NCBI GenBank assembly: GCA_032054765.1
Contig: DAMBSC010000013.1
Coordinates: 62,001-126,000 of the forward strand
Source: DFXE01 sp032054765
GTDB lineage: Bacteria; Bacteroidota; Bacteroidia; Bacteroidales; Tannerellaceae
Direction: 5' to 3'
DNA length: 64,000 nucleotides
Position 1 is the stretch's first letter. Every line of letters begins with the position of its first letter. Positions 16,625 through 24,800 of this stretch are shown one piece after another. Position numbers and translations under genes: made by a program. The notes beneath the pieces were generated by a model. It saw only the letters and a list, made by a program, of their open reading frames with translations. It had not been told where the DNA came from and made no database searches.

Positions 16625-18949
16625 ATGAATAATCTACTTAACTTCAAATCTTTCTTTAAATTCCTCAGTAGGAATAAAGCCTTTACAGTAATCAATGTAT
16701 TTGGATTATCCATCTCTCTGATGTTTGTAATCCTGATTATGGTATATGTGAATCAGGGGTTATCGACAGATAATTTCCAGAAGAATGCCGATAATATTTA
16801 TATAATAGGAAATGAAACCAATATGGGCTTTGCCTGGCGTATTGGTGAGCGTGTTGCCGCTCAATATCCGGAAATCGAAAAGATATGTCCATTGGTAGAT
16901 TATCCGGAATATGCGGTGTTTACAGGAGAAAAGAAACACAAAGCAAATATCATGCTGACTGATACTACCTTCTTTTCCATGTTTACCTTTCCGTTGGAAC
17001 AGGGAGATCCCAGTACGGTGATCGCAACAAAAAGTTATGCCGTGATTTCAGAATCATTTGCCAAACGGGCGTTCAGCGACCGTGATCCAATGGGGCAATT
17101 TATAAAATTGAATGATTCCGTTAATGTGATGGTAAACGGGATCATGAAAGATATCAAAAACTCTACCATCCGGTATGCGGATATTATTGTTAATATCAAT
17201 AATGTACGCTTTTTCAATGGAAGCCTCGACTCGGAAAATGGGGATAATGCTGGCGACTTGCATGTGTTTATCCAGACGGTTGAAGGCAGCAATATTCAAT
17301 CAAAAGAAGAAGAAGTTGCGGAATTCCTGAAAGATTTTTTCTGGATATACAAACGGGAAATCTGGCAGAAGGTAATCTTTACTCCGCTTAAAGACATTTA
17401 TTTTTCAAAGATTCCGGCTTATTTTTTAAATCAAAACTCCTGGACATTTGTTGTTGTGTTCATGTTTGTTGGTATCCTAATCCTGATATTTGCAGTTATT
17501 AATTATATAAATCTTACGGTAGCCCAAACCGGTTCGCGAGCGAAGGAGATGGCTACCCGGCGGCTTTTAGGTTCTTCCAGAGGAGAGTTATTCTTGAGAT
17601 TAATATTTGAATCGGCTATTATATGTATATTATCTTTTGGTATCGGATTATTATTGGCTTTTGCTGTTAAACCCTTTGCCAATGACCTTTTACAAACCAC
17701 TATCGATCTTAAAGGTTTCTTTACCTGGGAAAATACTATAATTGTGCTTGGGATGATCTTTTTAATAAGCCTTATTTCAGGTCTGCTTCCGGCAATTATA
17801 ATCTCCAATTCCAAACCGATTGATATTGTGAGAGGTGGTTTCCGGGTCAAGACGAAGATGGTATTCAGCAAGATCTTTATTACATTCCAAAATGTGATAA
17901 CTATTATGTTACTAGCCGCCTCACTGACTATGATATTACAAATAAACCACATGGTCAAAGCTCCGTTAGGATATAATACGTCTAATATGCTATATGTCCC
18001 CACGTATCAATTTGAAAGTAATGACAAACTGAATACATTTATAAATGAGGTACGGCAATTAGCTTCAGTAAAACGGGTTGGTCAGTCACAAGGAGTTCCC
18101 TTTACCAGAGGAAATAACAATACAATTGTATACGAAGGACGAAATATCTCTTTCCAGCGTTTGGTAGGTGACAGTATTTTTTTCAATATGCTTGGCCTTG
18201 AAATCCTTCATAAAAATAGTGTTGCCGGTACTCAGTATTATCTAAACGAACAAGCTCTAAGGGAAACCGAATTGCCTATAGATGCTACAGAAATCAAACT
18301 TTGGGAAAATAGTGATCCTCTTTCCATATCAGGTGTAGTACGTGATTTCCAGTTAAGTAATATTTCTTATATGAAAAAACCGGTAATGATCGAAATACGA
18401 AAATATACTGAATTTTATCCTTGGAATGTGTTGATAGAAACACAAGGAGATCCTTTTGCTGCGCGTGATCAGGTGAAGGAAATCTATGAACGTATTTCCC
18501 AACTTGAATTTACTGGCAAATATACAGATCAACAGATTGAAGAATCCTACGAAGAGCAACAGCGGATGGCCAAATTGGTAATCGTATTTGCTATTATTGC
18601 TATCATCATATCTTTACTTGGACTATTGGCTATGTCAACTTATTTTATTCGACAACGTTCCCGTGAGGTGGCAGTGCGTAAGGTGTTTGGCTCATCTAAT
18701 GCACAGATTCTTTTTAAGCTTATTTCAACGTTTATATCTTATGTTGGAATAGCCTTTCTAATTGCTACACCTATTATCTGGTATCTGATGAATAAGTGGA
18801 TAGCCGATTATCCGTATAGAATATCTTTATATCCCGGAATATTTATCGCGGCTGGTTTGTTCTGCCTTGTAGTAGCTTTTGTAACTGTGTTTTTCCAAAG
18901 CTATAGAGCGGCAAATGCAAATCCTGTGAATAGTGTAAAAGCTGAGTAA
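16625..18949 (+). CDS. ABC transporter permease, FtsX/MacB type (efflux permease 3)
   Basis: A 774-aa permease, the most divergent of the nine. It begins MNNLLNFKSFFKFLSRNKAFTVINVFGLSISLMFVIL, keeping the basic amphipathic start and first membrane helix but not the MKTIIRNF motif. FtsX domain 1 is marked by NYINLTVAQTGSRAKEMATRRLLGSS and domain 2 by STYFIRQRSREVAVRKVFGSSNAQILF. The loop joining the halves (SKPIDIVRGGFRVKTKMVFSK) lacks the PALVLKG motif of the large subclass. The second periplasmic domain is shorter than in permease 2. The end, ANANPVNSVKAE, matches the array. It sits 27 nt after permease 2 and 18 nt before permease 4, so it is translated from the same message. It likely contributes a different substrate surface or pairs with another permease as a heterodimer; that is inference. 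Confidence 0.9.
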   Translation: MNNLLNFKSFFKFLSRNKAFTVINVFGLSISLMFVILIMVYVNQGLSTDNFQKNADNIYIIGNETNMGFAWRIGERVAAQYPEIEKICPLVDYPEYAVFTGEKKHKANIMLTDTTFFSMFTFPLEQGDPSTVIATKSYAVISESFAKRAFSDRDPMGQFIKLNDSVNVMVNGIMKDIKNSTIRYADIIVNINNVRFFNGSLDSENGDNAGDLHVFIQTVEGSNIQSKEEEVAEFLKDFFWIYKREIWQKVIFTPLKDIYFSKIPAYFLNQNSWTFVVVFMFVGILILIFAVINYINLTVAQTGSRAKEMATRRLLGSSRGELFLRLIFESAIICILSFGIGLLLAFAVKPFANDLLQTTIDLKGFFTWENTIIVLGMIFLISLISGLLPAIIISNSKPIDIVRGGFRVKTKMVFSKIFITFQNVITIMLLAASLTMILQINHMVKAPLGYNTSNMLYVPTYQFESNDKLNTFINEVRQLASVKRVGQSQGVPFTRGNNNTIVYEGRNISFQRLVGDSIFFNMLGLEILHKNSVAGTQYYLNEQALRETELPIDATEIKLWENSDPLSISGVVRDFQLSNISYMKKPVMIEIRKYTEFYPWNVLIETQGDPFAARDQVKEIYERISQLEFTGKYTDQQIEESYEEQQRMAKLVIVFAIIAIIISLLGLLAMSTYFIRQRSREVAVRKVFGSSNAQILFKLISTFISYVGIAFLIATPIIWYLMNKWIADYPYRISLYPGIFIAAGLFCLVVAFVTVFFQSYRAANANPVNSVKAE

Positions 18950-18967
18950 TCAATTAAATTCATTTTT

Positions 18968-21292
18968 ATGAAACAAATCCATTATGTCTTTCTTTTTTTG
19001 CTTCGTGGAAAAGGAAGCAATTCAATAAAAGTAATCTCCCTGACATTGGGATTGGTGGTTGCTTTGGTATTATTCTCAAAAGTTGCTTTTGAAATGAGTT
19101 ATGACAAATCTTATCCGGATGCCGACAGGATTTATCAATTGAATATGAAGTTAGACATTGTCAATAGCAATGCCTCCGAACAAGATATAGTCAATGCTCC
19201 GTTTGCCCCTACCATGTATCAGGAGTTTGATGAGGTTGTTGAAGGAACATCTATTTTTGCATGGCCTGAAAATGGTGTTTTTAAAGTGGGTGATAAAGAT
19301 TATCAGGGAGATCTTCTTCTTGTAGATTCTATGTTTTTAAAAACATTTGGTCTGAAATTATTAGCAGGTAATCCGGAAGATGTGTCAGTCCCTATGACAA
19401 TATTCATTTCCGAAACACTTGCAAAAAATGTTTTTGCCGACGAAAATCCGGTAGGTCAGTTAATGCATACAGATGACGGTTCATTAACTGTAAGTGGTGT
19501 ATTTGCGGATGTTCCCAAAAACAGCCACCTGAAGTTCGATTTAATATCTATTGTTGAACCGATGGAATTTGGAGGATGGGAAAGACAGGATCGTTTTCGT
19601 GGGTATGTAAAGTTAGCACCCGGTATTGACTATAGAACAGTAGAAGCTAAAATACCCGACATGATGAGAAAGCACTATGATGTAGATGCCGAAATACAAC
19701 AAGGCAGGGTAAGGACTTTCTACCTTAAGCCGGTTACAGAAGTTCATTCAAGTAATCTGGATGTCAGACGATCAAACATTATATTAAGTATCCTTGCTTT
19801 TAGTTTGTTGTTTGCTGCTGCGATGAACTATGTACTTATATCCATATCATCGTTGGCAAAACGTTCAAAAGCGGTGGGTATTCAAAAATGCAGCGGAGCT
19901 TCCAATGGGAATATCTTCAGGATGTTTTTGGGTGAAACCGGTATACTTATATTTGTATCGTTAATATTCGCTTTCTTATTAATCCTTGCTTTCAGGGGGC
20001 AGATAGAGATGTTGATTAAATCGGAGCTGTCTTCCATTTTCTCATTATCCAATCTTTGGGTAACAGGGGGGATAGTATTGGCGTTATTATTCACTACAGG
20101 TCTTATTCCGGGAAAGATATTTTCATCTATTCCTGTCACACAAGTGTTCCGTTCACAGCAAGAAGGGAAAAGACAATGGAAGAACCTTCTGTTATTTGCA
20201 CAATTCTCCGGAATAGCTTTTATGCTTACACTATTGACAATCATTGTCTACCAATATCAGATGGTGATGAACAGAGATATGGGGTACATTACTAAAAATA
20301 TCATTTTCTCGGATGAAAGCTGGCGGTTGAATCAAGAGCAATTAAAAACAGCCAAAGCTGAATTCGAAAGATTACCGGAAGTAGCTGCAGCGACAATTGT
20401 TTCCGTTCTTCCGGTCAACGGCGATAACGGAGGTAGTCCTGTGGTTGATAACGAAACAAAAGAAAACCTATTTACAGGACGTTTCTTAGCCGCCGATAAT
20501 AACTATTTCGAAACTTTCGGTATACAACTTATCAACGGGCGTGGCTTTACGGATAATTCTGCTAACACGAATGAAATAATTATTAATGAGACATTGGCAC
20601 GCTTGTTAAATGTTGAGAACCCTATTGGGCACAGGATCGATTACCTTTCACATGAACGTATTATATGCGGCGTAATAAAAGACTATCAGACACAAACTTT
20701 CCAAAGTAATATTGAACCATTAGTAATCTTTCCGGTTTTCTCAGAATTAGAATACTACACCATTGCTTTACGCCTGAATGCCCCAGTCAAAACTGAACAG
20801 TTAGATATATTTACAGGACAGTTGCAAGCATGGGTACATAATGAAAATGTAGCATTTACATCATATGCGAATGTTCTTTATGGAGAAAGATATGGTGATG
20901 TGCGCCTGTTTCGGAATTCTGTGTTGACGGCTGCATTTATTATGTTAGTAATAACCTTGTTGGGTTTGTTTGGATTTGTAGATGATGAAGTTGTACGTCG
21001 ACGGAAAGAAATCGCAGTCCGCAAAGTAAACGGAGCACGTGCAAAAGATATTCTGTATTTATTGTCGGTAGGTATTACGTATATTGCCATTCCGGCCATA
21101 GTATTAGGGTTATTGTTTTCGTATGTCGTTGGGGATGAATGGCTACAACAATTTGTGGTGAAGATACCTTTAAATTTAATTTTGTTCACTCTGACCGGTT
21201 TGTGTATCTTTACCATTTTACTGTTTACTGTCGTAACACGCTCTTGGAGCGTAGCCCATGATAATCCGGCGAACTGGCTTAAATCTGAATAA
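18968..21292 (+). CDS. ABC transporter permease, FtsX/MacB type (efflux permease 4)
   Basis: A 774-aa permease paired by sequence with permease 1: both show SIKVISL/LIKILSL starts, AMNYVLI.ISSL at the first FtsX domain (here KRSKAVGIQKCSGASNGNIF) and a DDE/NDE followed by RRRKEIAVRKVNGA at the second. Membrane helices are expected near residues 18-38, 265-290, 315-340, 355-380, 400-425, 655-675, 700-725 and 735-760. It ends AHDNPANWLKSE, so even the last residues follow the array pattern. It closes transcription unit 2. The shared features place permeases 1 and 4 in one subclass, yet they lie in different transcription units, which argues that the units duplicated or were shuffled as blocks. 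Confidence 0.9.
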   Translation: MKQIHYVFLFLLRGKGSNSIKVISLTLGLVVALVLFSKVAFEMSYDKSYPDADRIYQLNMKLDIVNSNASEQDIVNAPFAPTMYQEFDEVVEGTSIFAWPENGVFKVGDKDYQGDLLLVDSMFLKTFGLKLLAGNPEDVSVPMTIFISETLAKNVFADENPVGQLMHTDDGSLTVSGVFADVPKNSHLKFDLISIVEPMEFGGWERQDRFRGYVKLAPGIDYRTVEAKIPDMMRKHYDVDAEIQQGRVRTFYLKPVTEVHSSNLDVRRSNIILSILAFSLLFAAAMNYVLISISSLAKRSKAVGIQKCSGASNGNIFRMFLGETGILIFVSLIFAFLLILAFRGQIEMLIKSELSSIFSLSNLWVTGGIVLALLFTTGLIPGKIFSSIPVTQVFRSQQEGKRQWKNLLLFAQFSGIAFMLTLLTIIVYQYQMVMNRDMGYITKNIIFSDESWRLNQEQLKTAKAEFERLPEVAAATIVSVLPVNGDNGGSPVVDNETKENLFTGRFLAADNNYFETFGIQLINGRGFTDNSANTNEIIINETLARLLNVENPIGHRIDYLSHERIICGVIKDYQTQTFQSNIEPLVIFPVFSELEYYTIALRLNAPVKTEQLDIFTGQLQAWVHNENVAFTSYANVLYGERYGDVRLFRNSVLTAAFIMLVITLLGLFGFVDDEVVRRRKEIAVRKVNGARAKDILYLLSVGITYIAIPAIVLGLLFSYVVGDEWLQQFVVKIPLNLILFTLTGLCIFTILLFTVVTRSWSVAHDNPANWLKSE

Positions 21293-21302
21293 GAATAGTA
21301 GT

Positions 21303-21340
21303 TGTCAAATAATTATACATCATTGTCAAATAATTAGACA
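21303..21340 (+). promoter_or_regulatory. Tandem 17-bp upstream activator sites (efflux unit 3)
   Basis: TGTCAAATAATTATACA (21303-21319) and TGTCAAATAATTAGACA (21324-21340) differ at a single position and lie 21 bp apart. The first site starts 10 nt after the permease 4 stop. The distance to the -24 GG at 21397 is 57 nt, again identical to units 1 and 2. Confidence 0.82.
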
Positions 21341-21395
21341 CTAATATTAAATGGGATATTTTTCAACTGTTTGATTAATAAAAGATTAATATATT

Positions 21396-21411
21396 TGGCA
21401 CATAATTTGAA
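21396..21411 (+). promoter_or_regulatory. Sigma-54-like promoter for efflux unit 3
   Basis: TGGCACATAATTTGAA: perfect -24 box, -12 box TTTGA. GG at 21397-21398 and GA at 21409-21410 are 12 bp apart. The start of transcription should be near 21422, giving a 40-nt leader before the ATPase ATG at 21462. Confidence 0.74.
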
Positions 21412-21461
21412 TTAATAATAAAGAGAACATAGAATAATAATAAATTAAAGAATATAAAGTC

Positions 21462-22142
21462 ATGATCAAGATTGAAAATTTAAGCAAACTTTTCCGTACT
21501 GAAGAAGTAGAAACAATTGCCCTTAATAAAGTGTCTATAGAAGTAAAAGACGGTGAATTTGTGGCTATTATGGGTCCTTCAGGTTGTGGTAAATCAACTT
21601 TATTGAATATCCTGGGATTATTGGACAACCCTACAGAAGGAAACTACTATTTAGGTGAAACGGAAGTAGGCCATCTGAAGGAAAAAGAACGTACACAGGT
21701 TCGTAAAGGGAATATCGGTTTTGTATTTCAAAGCTTTAACTTGATTGACGAACTGAATGTCTTTGAAAATGTAGAACTACCTCTTACATATCTTAAGATC
21801 AAGTCATCAGAACGTAAACAGATGGTAACGGATATCCTGAAACGTATGAACATCAGCCACCGTGCCGGACACTTTCCACAACAATTATCGGGGGGGCAAC
21901 AACAACGTGTAGCAATAGCCCGTGCGGTAGTTTCCAATCCTAAGCTGATCCTTGCCGATGAGCCTACCGGTAATTTGGATAGTAAGAATGGTTTGGAAGT
22001 TATGGAATTGCTGACTGAACTGAATAAAGAAGGAACAACTATCATCATGGTAACCCACTCCAAGCATGATGCTTCTTTCTCACATAGGGTAATCAATCTG
22101 TTCGACGGTAGCATCGTTTCTTCCGTAAGCGAATTTATTTAA
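21462..22142 (+). CDS. ABC transporter ATP-binding protein, MacB/LolD type
   Basis: A 226-aa cytoplasmic ATPase, the normal length for this family. Walker A is GPSGCGKST (about residues 35-43). The Q-loop follows in GFVFQSFNLIDELNVFENVELPL, the ABC signature is LSGGQQQR, Walker B is LILADEPTGNLD, and the switch histidine is in MVTHSKHD. The sequence is intact at every catalytic position. These motifs belong to the lipoprotein/macrolide exporter (LolD, MacB) clade, which fits the FtsX permeases around it. It is the only ATPase in the efflux island, so it must energise several or all of the nine permeases. It is first in transcription unit 3, so its level is tied to permeases 5 to 9. A 210-nt gap with a strong palindrome separates it from permease 5. 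Confidence 0.95.
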   Translation: MIKIENLSKLFRTEEVETIALNKVSIEVKDGEFVAIMGPSGCGKSTLLNILGLLDNPTEGNYYLGETEVGHLKEKERTQVRKGNIGFVFQSFNLIDELNVFENVELPLTYLKIKSSERKQMVTDILKRMNISHRAGHFPQQLSGGQQQRVAIARAVVSNPKLILADEPTGNLDSKNGLEVMELLTELNKEGTTIIMVTHSKHDASFSHRVINLFDGSIVSSVSEFI

Positions 22143-22210
22143 GAACTAATATAGTTGTCTTTTCCGGGTATTCGGAATATTTTTCTGGTAATACCGACTT
22201 GTATTTTAAT

Positions 22211-22292
22211 TTTGAGGTACCTCAAATCCGATTTAGACGTACCTCAAAATTAGATTAGAGGTACGTCTAAAATTATTTTGAGGTACCTCAAA
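22211..22292. repeat. Four-copy GAGGTACCTC-type palindrome between ATPase and permease 5
   Basis: Four related 16-18-nt units: TTTGAGGTACCTCAAA (22211-22226), TTTAGACGTACCTCAAAA (22232-22249), TTAGAGGTACGTCTAAAA (22255-22272) and TTTTGAGGTACCTCAAA (22276-22292). Units 1 and 4 are each self-complementary. Units 2 and 3 are near reverse complements of each other, so the whole 82-nt block is a nested palindrome that could fold as one long hairpin or as several small ones. It lies inside transcription unit 3 and may set the ratio of ATPase to permease mRNA. Confidence 0.75.
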
Positions 22293-22352
22293 CCAAAAAT
22301 ACATAATAGAGTAATTGATAATGCATCATAAACCTGCTAAAAAAATAACAAT

Positions 22353-24701
22353 ATGAAAACTATCTTACGTAACTTCATTAACGTACTTCGACGTTTCAAA
22401 ATGGCAACATTCCTGAATATTGCCGGGTTATCAGTAGCGTTTACCGCTGTGATTATCATTATGATGCAGGTTACTTATGATCTCGGATTTGATAGCAATC
22501 AACCTGAAGCAGATAATATCTATCGTATCGATGCTGTATTAGACGGTCGTCAGTTTGGTGTTTTACCCCGTCCGTTGATTGAAGATCTCAAGGCTTCTTC
22601 ACCACATGTTAAGGCCGCTGCTGTTACAAATGTATTTGCAACAGAAATTGTAAGTACATTCTTTGGTGTTGAAAGGGAGGGTAATATACAGTACTATGCT
22701 GAAAAGTTAATGGAAGTATCTACTGATTATGTCGATATCTTCCAGTTTGATATGGTTGAGGGATTAGCTAGTCAGATCAGCGAACCGCAAACTATTCTTA
22801 TACCGGAAAGTATGGCTAAACGAATGTTTGGTAACGAGTCGCCTATTCACAAACAGCTTATCGAAGAAGAAATTAAGTATATTGTAGGTGGAGTTTATAA
22901 AGATTTTCCGGATAATAGCTCTACGAATAACTTTATATATACGAAAATTCCTGACGATCAAAATAAAGGAAACTGGGGTAGTTTTAATTATGAAGGGTAC
23001 GTATTAATAGATCCTTCGGCTAATATGGATGATCTTTTGGATACATTCACAAAGACAATAGATCCGAAGGTTTTTGAAAAATCGGGTTTAGTAGGTGTCA
23101 CTTTTAAAGCAAGTCCGCTAAAAGAGGTTCACTTTAATACACATGTAGAATTTGATTTTACAAAGAAAGCAAGCCGACAAACGGTATGGGTATTGATGGC
23201 GATTGCATTAGTAATTCTACTTATTGCTGCAATTAATTTTACGAATTACAGTATTGCATTAACACCCTTACGCATTAAAAGCATAAACACTCAAAAAGTA
23301 TTAGGCGCTTCAGAAAGCAGGTTACGCAGTTCTTTAGTAGTTGAGGCTATATTGACCTGCTTATTGGCCTGGGGATTGGCAATTCTGATCACCTATCTGG
23401 TATCTATGAGTTCAGTATCCCAGATACTAAGTGCTGATATGACATTAAATAAAAATTGGGATTTACTTTGCGGAGTCGGTTTGATAGCCTTACTAGTTGG
23501 TGTTTTTGCCGGCGTCTATCCTGCGTTTTATATCACGTCTTTTGCTCCGGCTTTAATACTAAAGGGAAGTTTCGGACTGTCACCCAAAGGGCGACAGTTA
23601 CGTAATACATTAGTTGGTATTCAGTTTGTTGCTTCTTTTGCTTTGATTGTAGTTTCGTTATTCATGTATCTGCAAATTCAATTTATGCAGCATTCATCCC
23701 TTGGTTTTGATAAAGATCAGGTAATTGTAATCAACCTGAACAGTGATATACAGAATTCCAGAGAATCATTTGCAAATGAATTGAAATCAAATCCCAATAT
23801 AGAAACAGTCAGTTATGCCGAGTCACTTATGTCAGGACTTGATTCCTATTCTACATGGTCACGTAAGTTTAAAGAAGAAGAAAAACTATTTCAGGTAATT
23901 GCAGTCGATACTGGTTTTCTACGGACTATGGGCATTCAACTTTTAGATGGTCGTGATTTGATGTTATCAGACAAGTTTAGTGATGATCCAGTCTTTATTT
24001 TTAATGAGAAAGCACGTGATGAGTTTGGACTCTCATTGGGTGATAAATCTCAATATCAGGAAGAAGTTATCGGATTTATTCCTGATATTAAAGTTACTTC
24101 ACTACGTAAGGAAGTCGAGCCGATGGCTTTTGTATATGCCAGTCATAACTATACCGGCGGAGTGCGTTGGGGCTATATCCGTGTAAAAGCAGGTAGTGAT
24201 TTAAAAGACGCTATGCAATATGTAAACAATACGTTGGCGAAATTTTCTCCCGGATTCCCTTTCAATGTACGTATCTACGATAATATCCTGAACAATGTAT
24301 ATATGAAAGAAACCAACCTGACATTGATGATCACCTGGTTTAGCTTGATAGCTGTATTGATTTCTATGGTGGGAGTATTCGGACTGGTTGTATTTGAAAG
24401 CGAATATAAGCGCAAAGAGATTGGTGTTCGAAAAGTATTAGGATCTACAACCGCGCAAATTCTGGCCATGTTTAATATACGCTATGTACGTATTCTGACC
24501 ATATGTTTCCTATTGGCAACACCTATAGCCTGGTATACCGTAGCCCGCTGGCTGGAGAATTTTGCCTATCGCACACCAATATACTGGTGGGTATTCTTGT
24601 TCTCCTTCCTGATTATTACGGCTATCACTATGGCAACCGTAACATTTCAAAGCTGGCGTGTGGCAGATGCGAATCCGGTGGATAGTTTGAAAACAGAATA
24701 A
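22353..24701 (+). CDS. ABC transporter permease, FtsX/MacB type (efflux permease 5)
   Basis: A 782-aa permease of the large subclass. It starts MKTILRNFINVLRRFKMATFLNIAGLSVAFTAV and shows membrane helix 1, a periplasmic domain, then FTNYSIALTPLRIKSINTQKVLGAS at FtsX domain 1. The inter-half loop is TSFAPALILKGSFGLSPKGRQLRN, and FtsX domain 2 is VVFESEYKRKEIGVRKVLGSTTAQIL. It ends DANPVDSLKTE. Eight membrane segments are expected as in the other copies. It is the first permease behind the ATPase and is followed by an intercistronic heptamer-repeat hairpin (24705-24795). Nothing in it departs from the subclass, and no frameshift is present. Confidence 0.92.
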   Translation: MKTILRNFINVLRRFKMATFLNIAGLSVAFTAVIIIMMQVTYDLGFDSNQPEADNIYRIDAVLDGRQFGVLPRPLIEDLKASSPHVKAAAVTNVFATEIVSTFFGVEREGNIQYYAEKLMEVSTDYVDIFQFDMVEGLASQISEPQTILIPESMAKRMFGNESPIHKQLIEEEIKYIVGGVYKDFPDNSSTNNFIYTKIPDDQNKGNWGSFNYEGYVLIDPSANMDDLLDTFTKTIDPKVFEKSGLVGVTFKASPLKEVHFNTHVEFDFTKKASRQTVWVLMAIALVILLIAAINFTNYSIALTPLRIKSINTQKVLGASESRLRSSLVVEAILTCLLAWGLAILITYLVSMSSVSQILSADMTLNKNWDLLCGVGLIALLVGVFAGVYPAFYITSFAPALILKGSFGLSPKGRQLRNTLVGIQFVASFALIVVSLFMYLQIQFMQHSSLGFDKDQVIVINLNSDIQNSRESFANELKSNPNIETVSYAESLMSGLDSYSTWSRKFKEEEKLFQVIAVDTGFLRTMGIQLLDGRDLMLSDKFSDDPVFIFNEKARDEFGLSLGDKSQYQEEVIGFIPDIKVTSLRKEVEPMAFVYASHNYTGGVRWGYIRVKAGSDLKDAMQYVNNTLAKFSPGFPFNVRIYDNILNNVYMKETNLTLMITWFSLIAVLISMVGVFGLVVFESEYKRKEIGVRKVLGSTTAQILAMFNIRYVRILTICFLLATPIAWYTVARWLENFAYRTPIYWWVFLFSFLIITAITMATVTFQSWRVADANPVDSLKTE

Positions 24702-24704
24702 AAA

Positions 24705-24795
24705 TAACGATTAACGATTAGTGATTAACGTTTAATTTTAGGCAAATTATTAATCATTAATTACTAATCACTAATCGTTAATCACTAATCACTAT
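24705..24795. repeat. Hairpin with arms of tandem GATTAA-type heptamers
   Basis: Left arm: TAACGAT, TAACGAT, TAGTGAT, TAACGTT (24705-24732). Right arm: ATTAATC, ATTAATT, ACTAATC, ACTAATC, GTTAATC, ACTAATC (24749-24790). The right-arm units are approximate reverse complements of the left ones, so registers can slip in 7-bp steps. It fills the gap between permeases 5 and 6 and ends just before the ATG at 24801. The left arm is identical to 29539-29566. Confidence 0.8.
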
Positions 24796-24800
24796 AAAAG

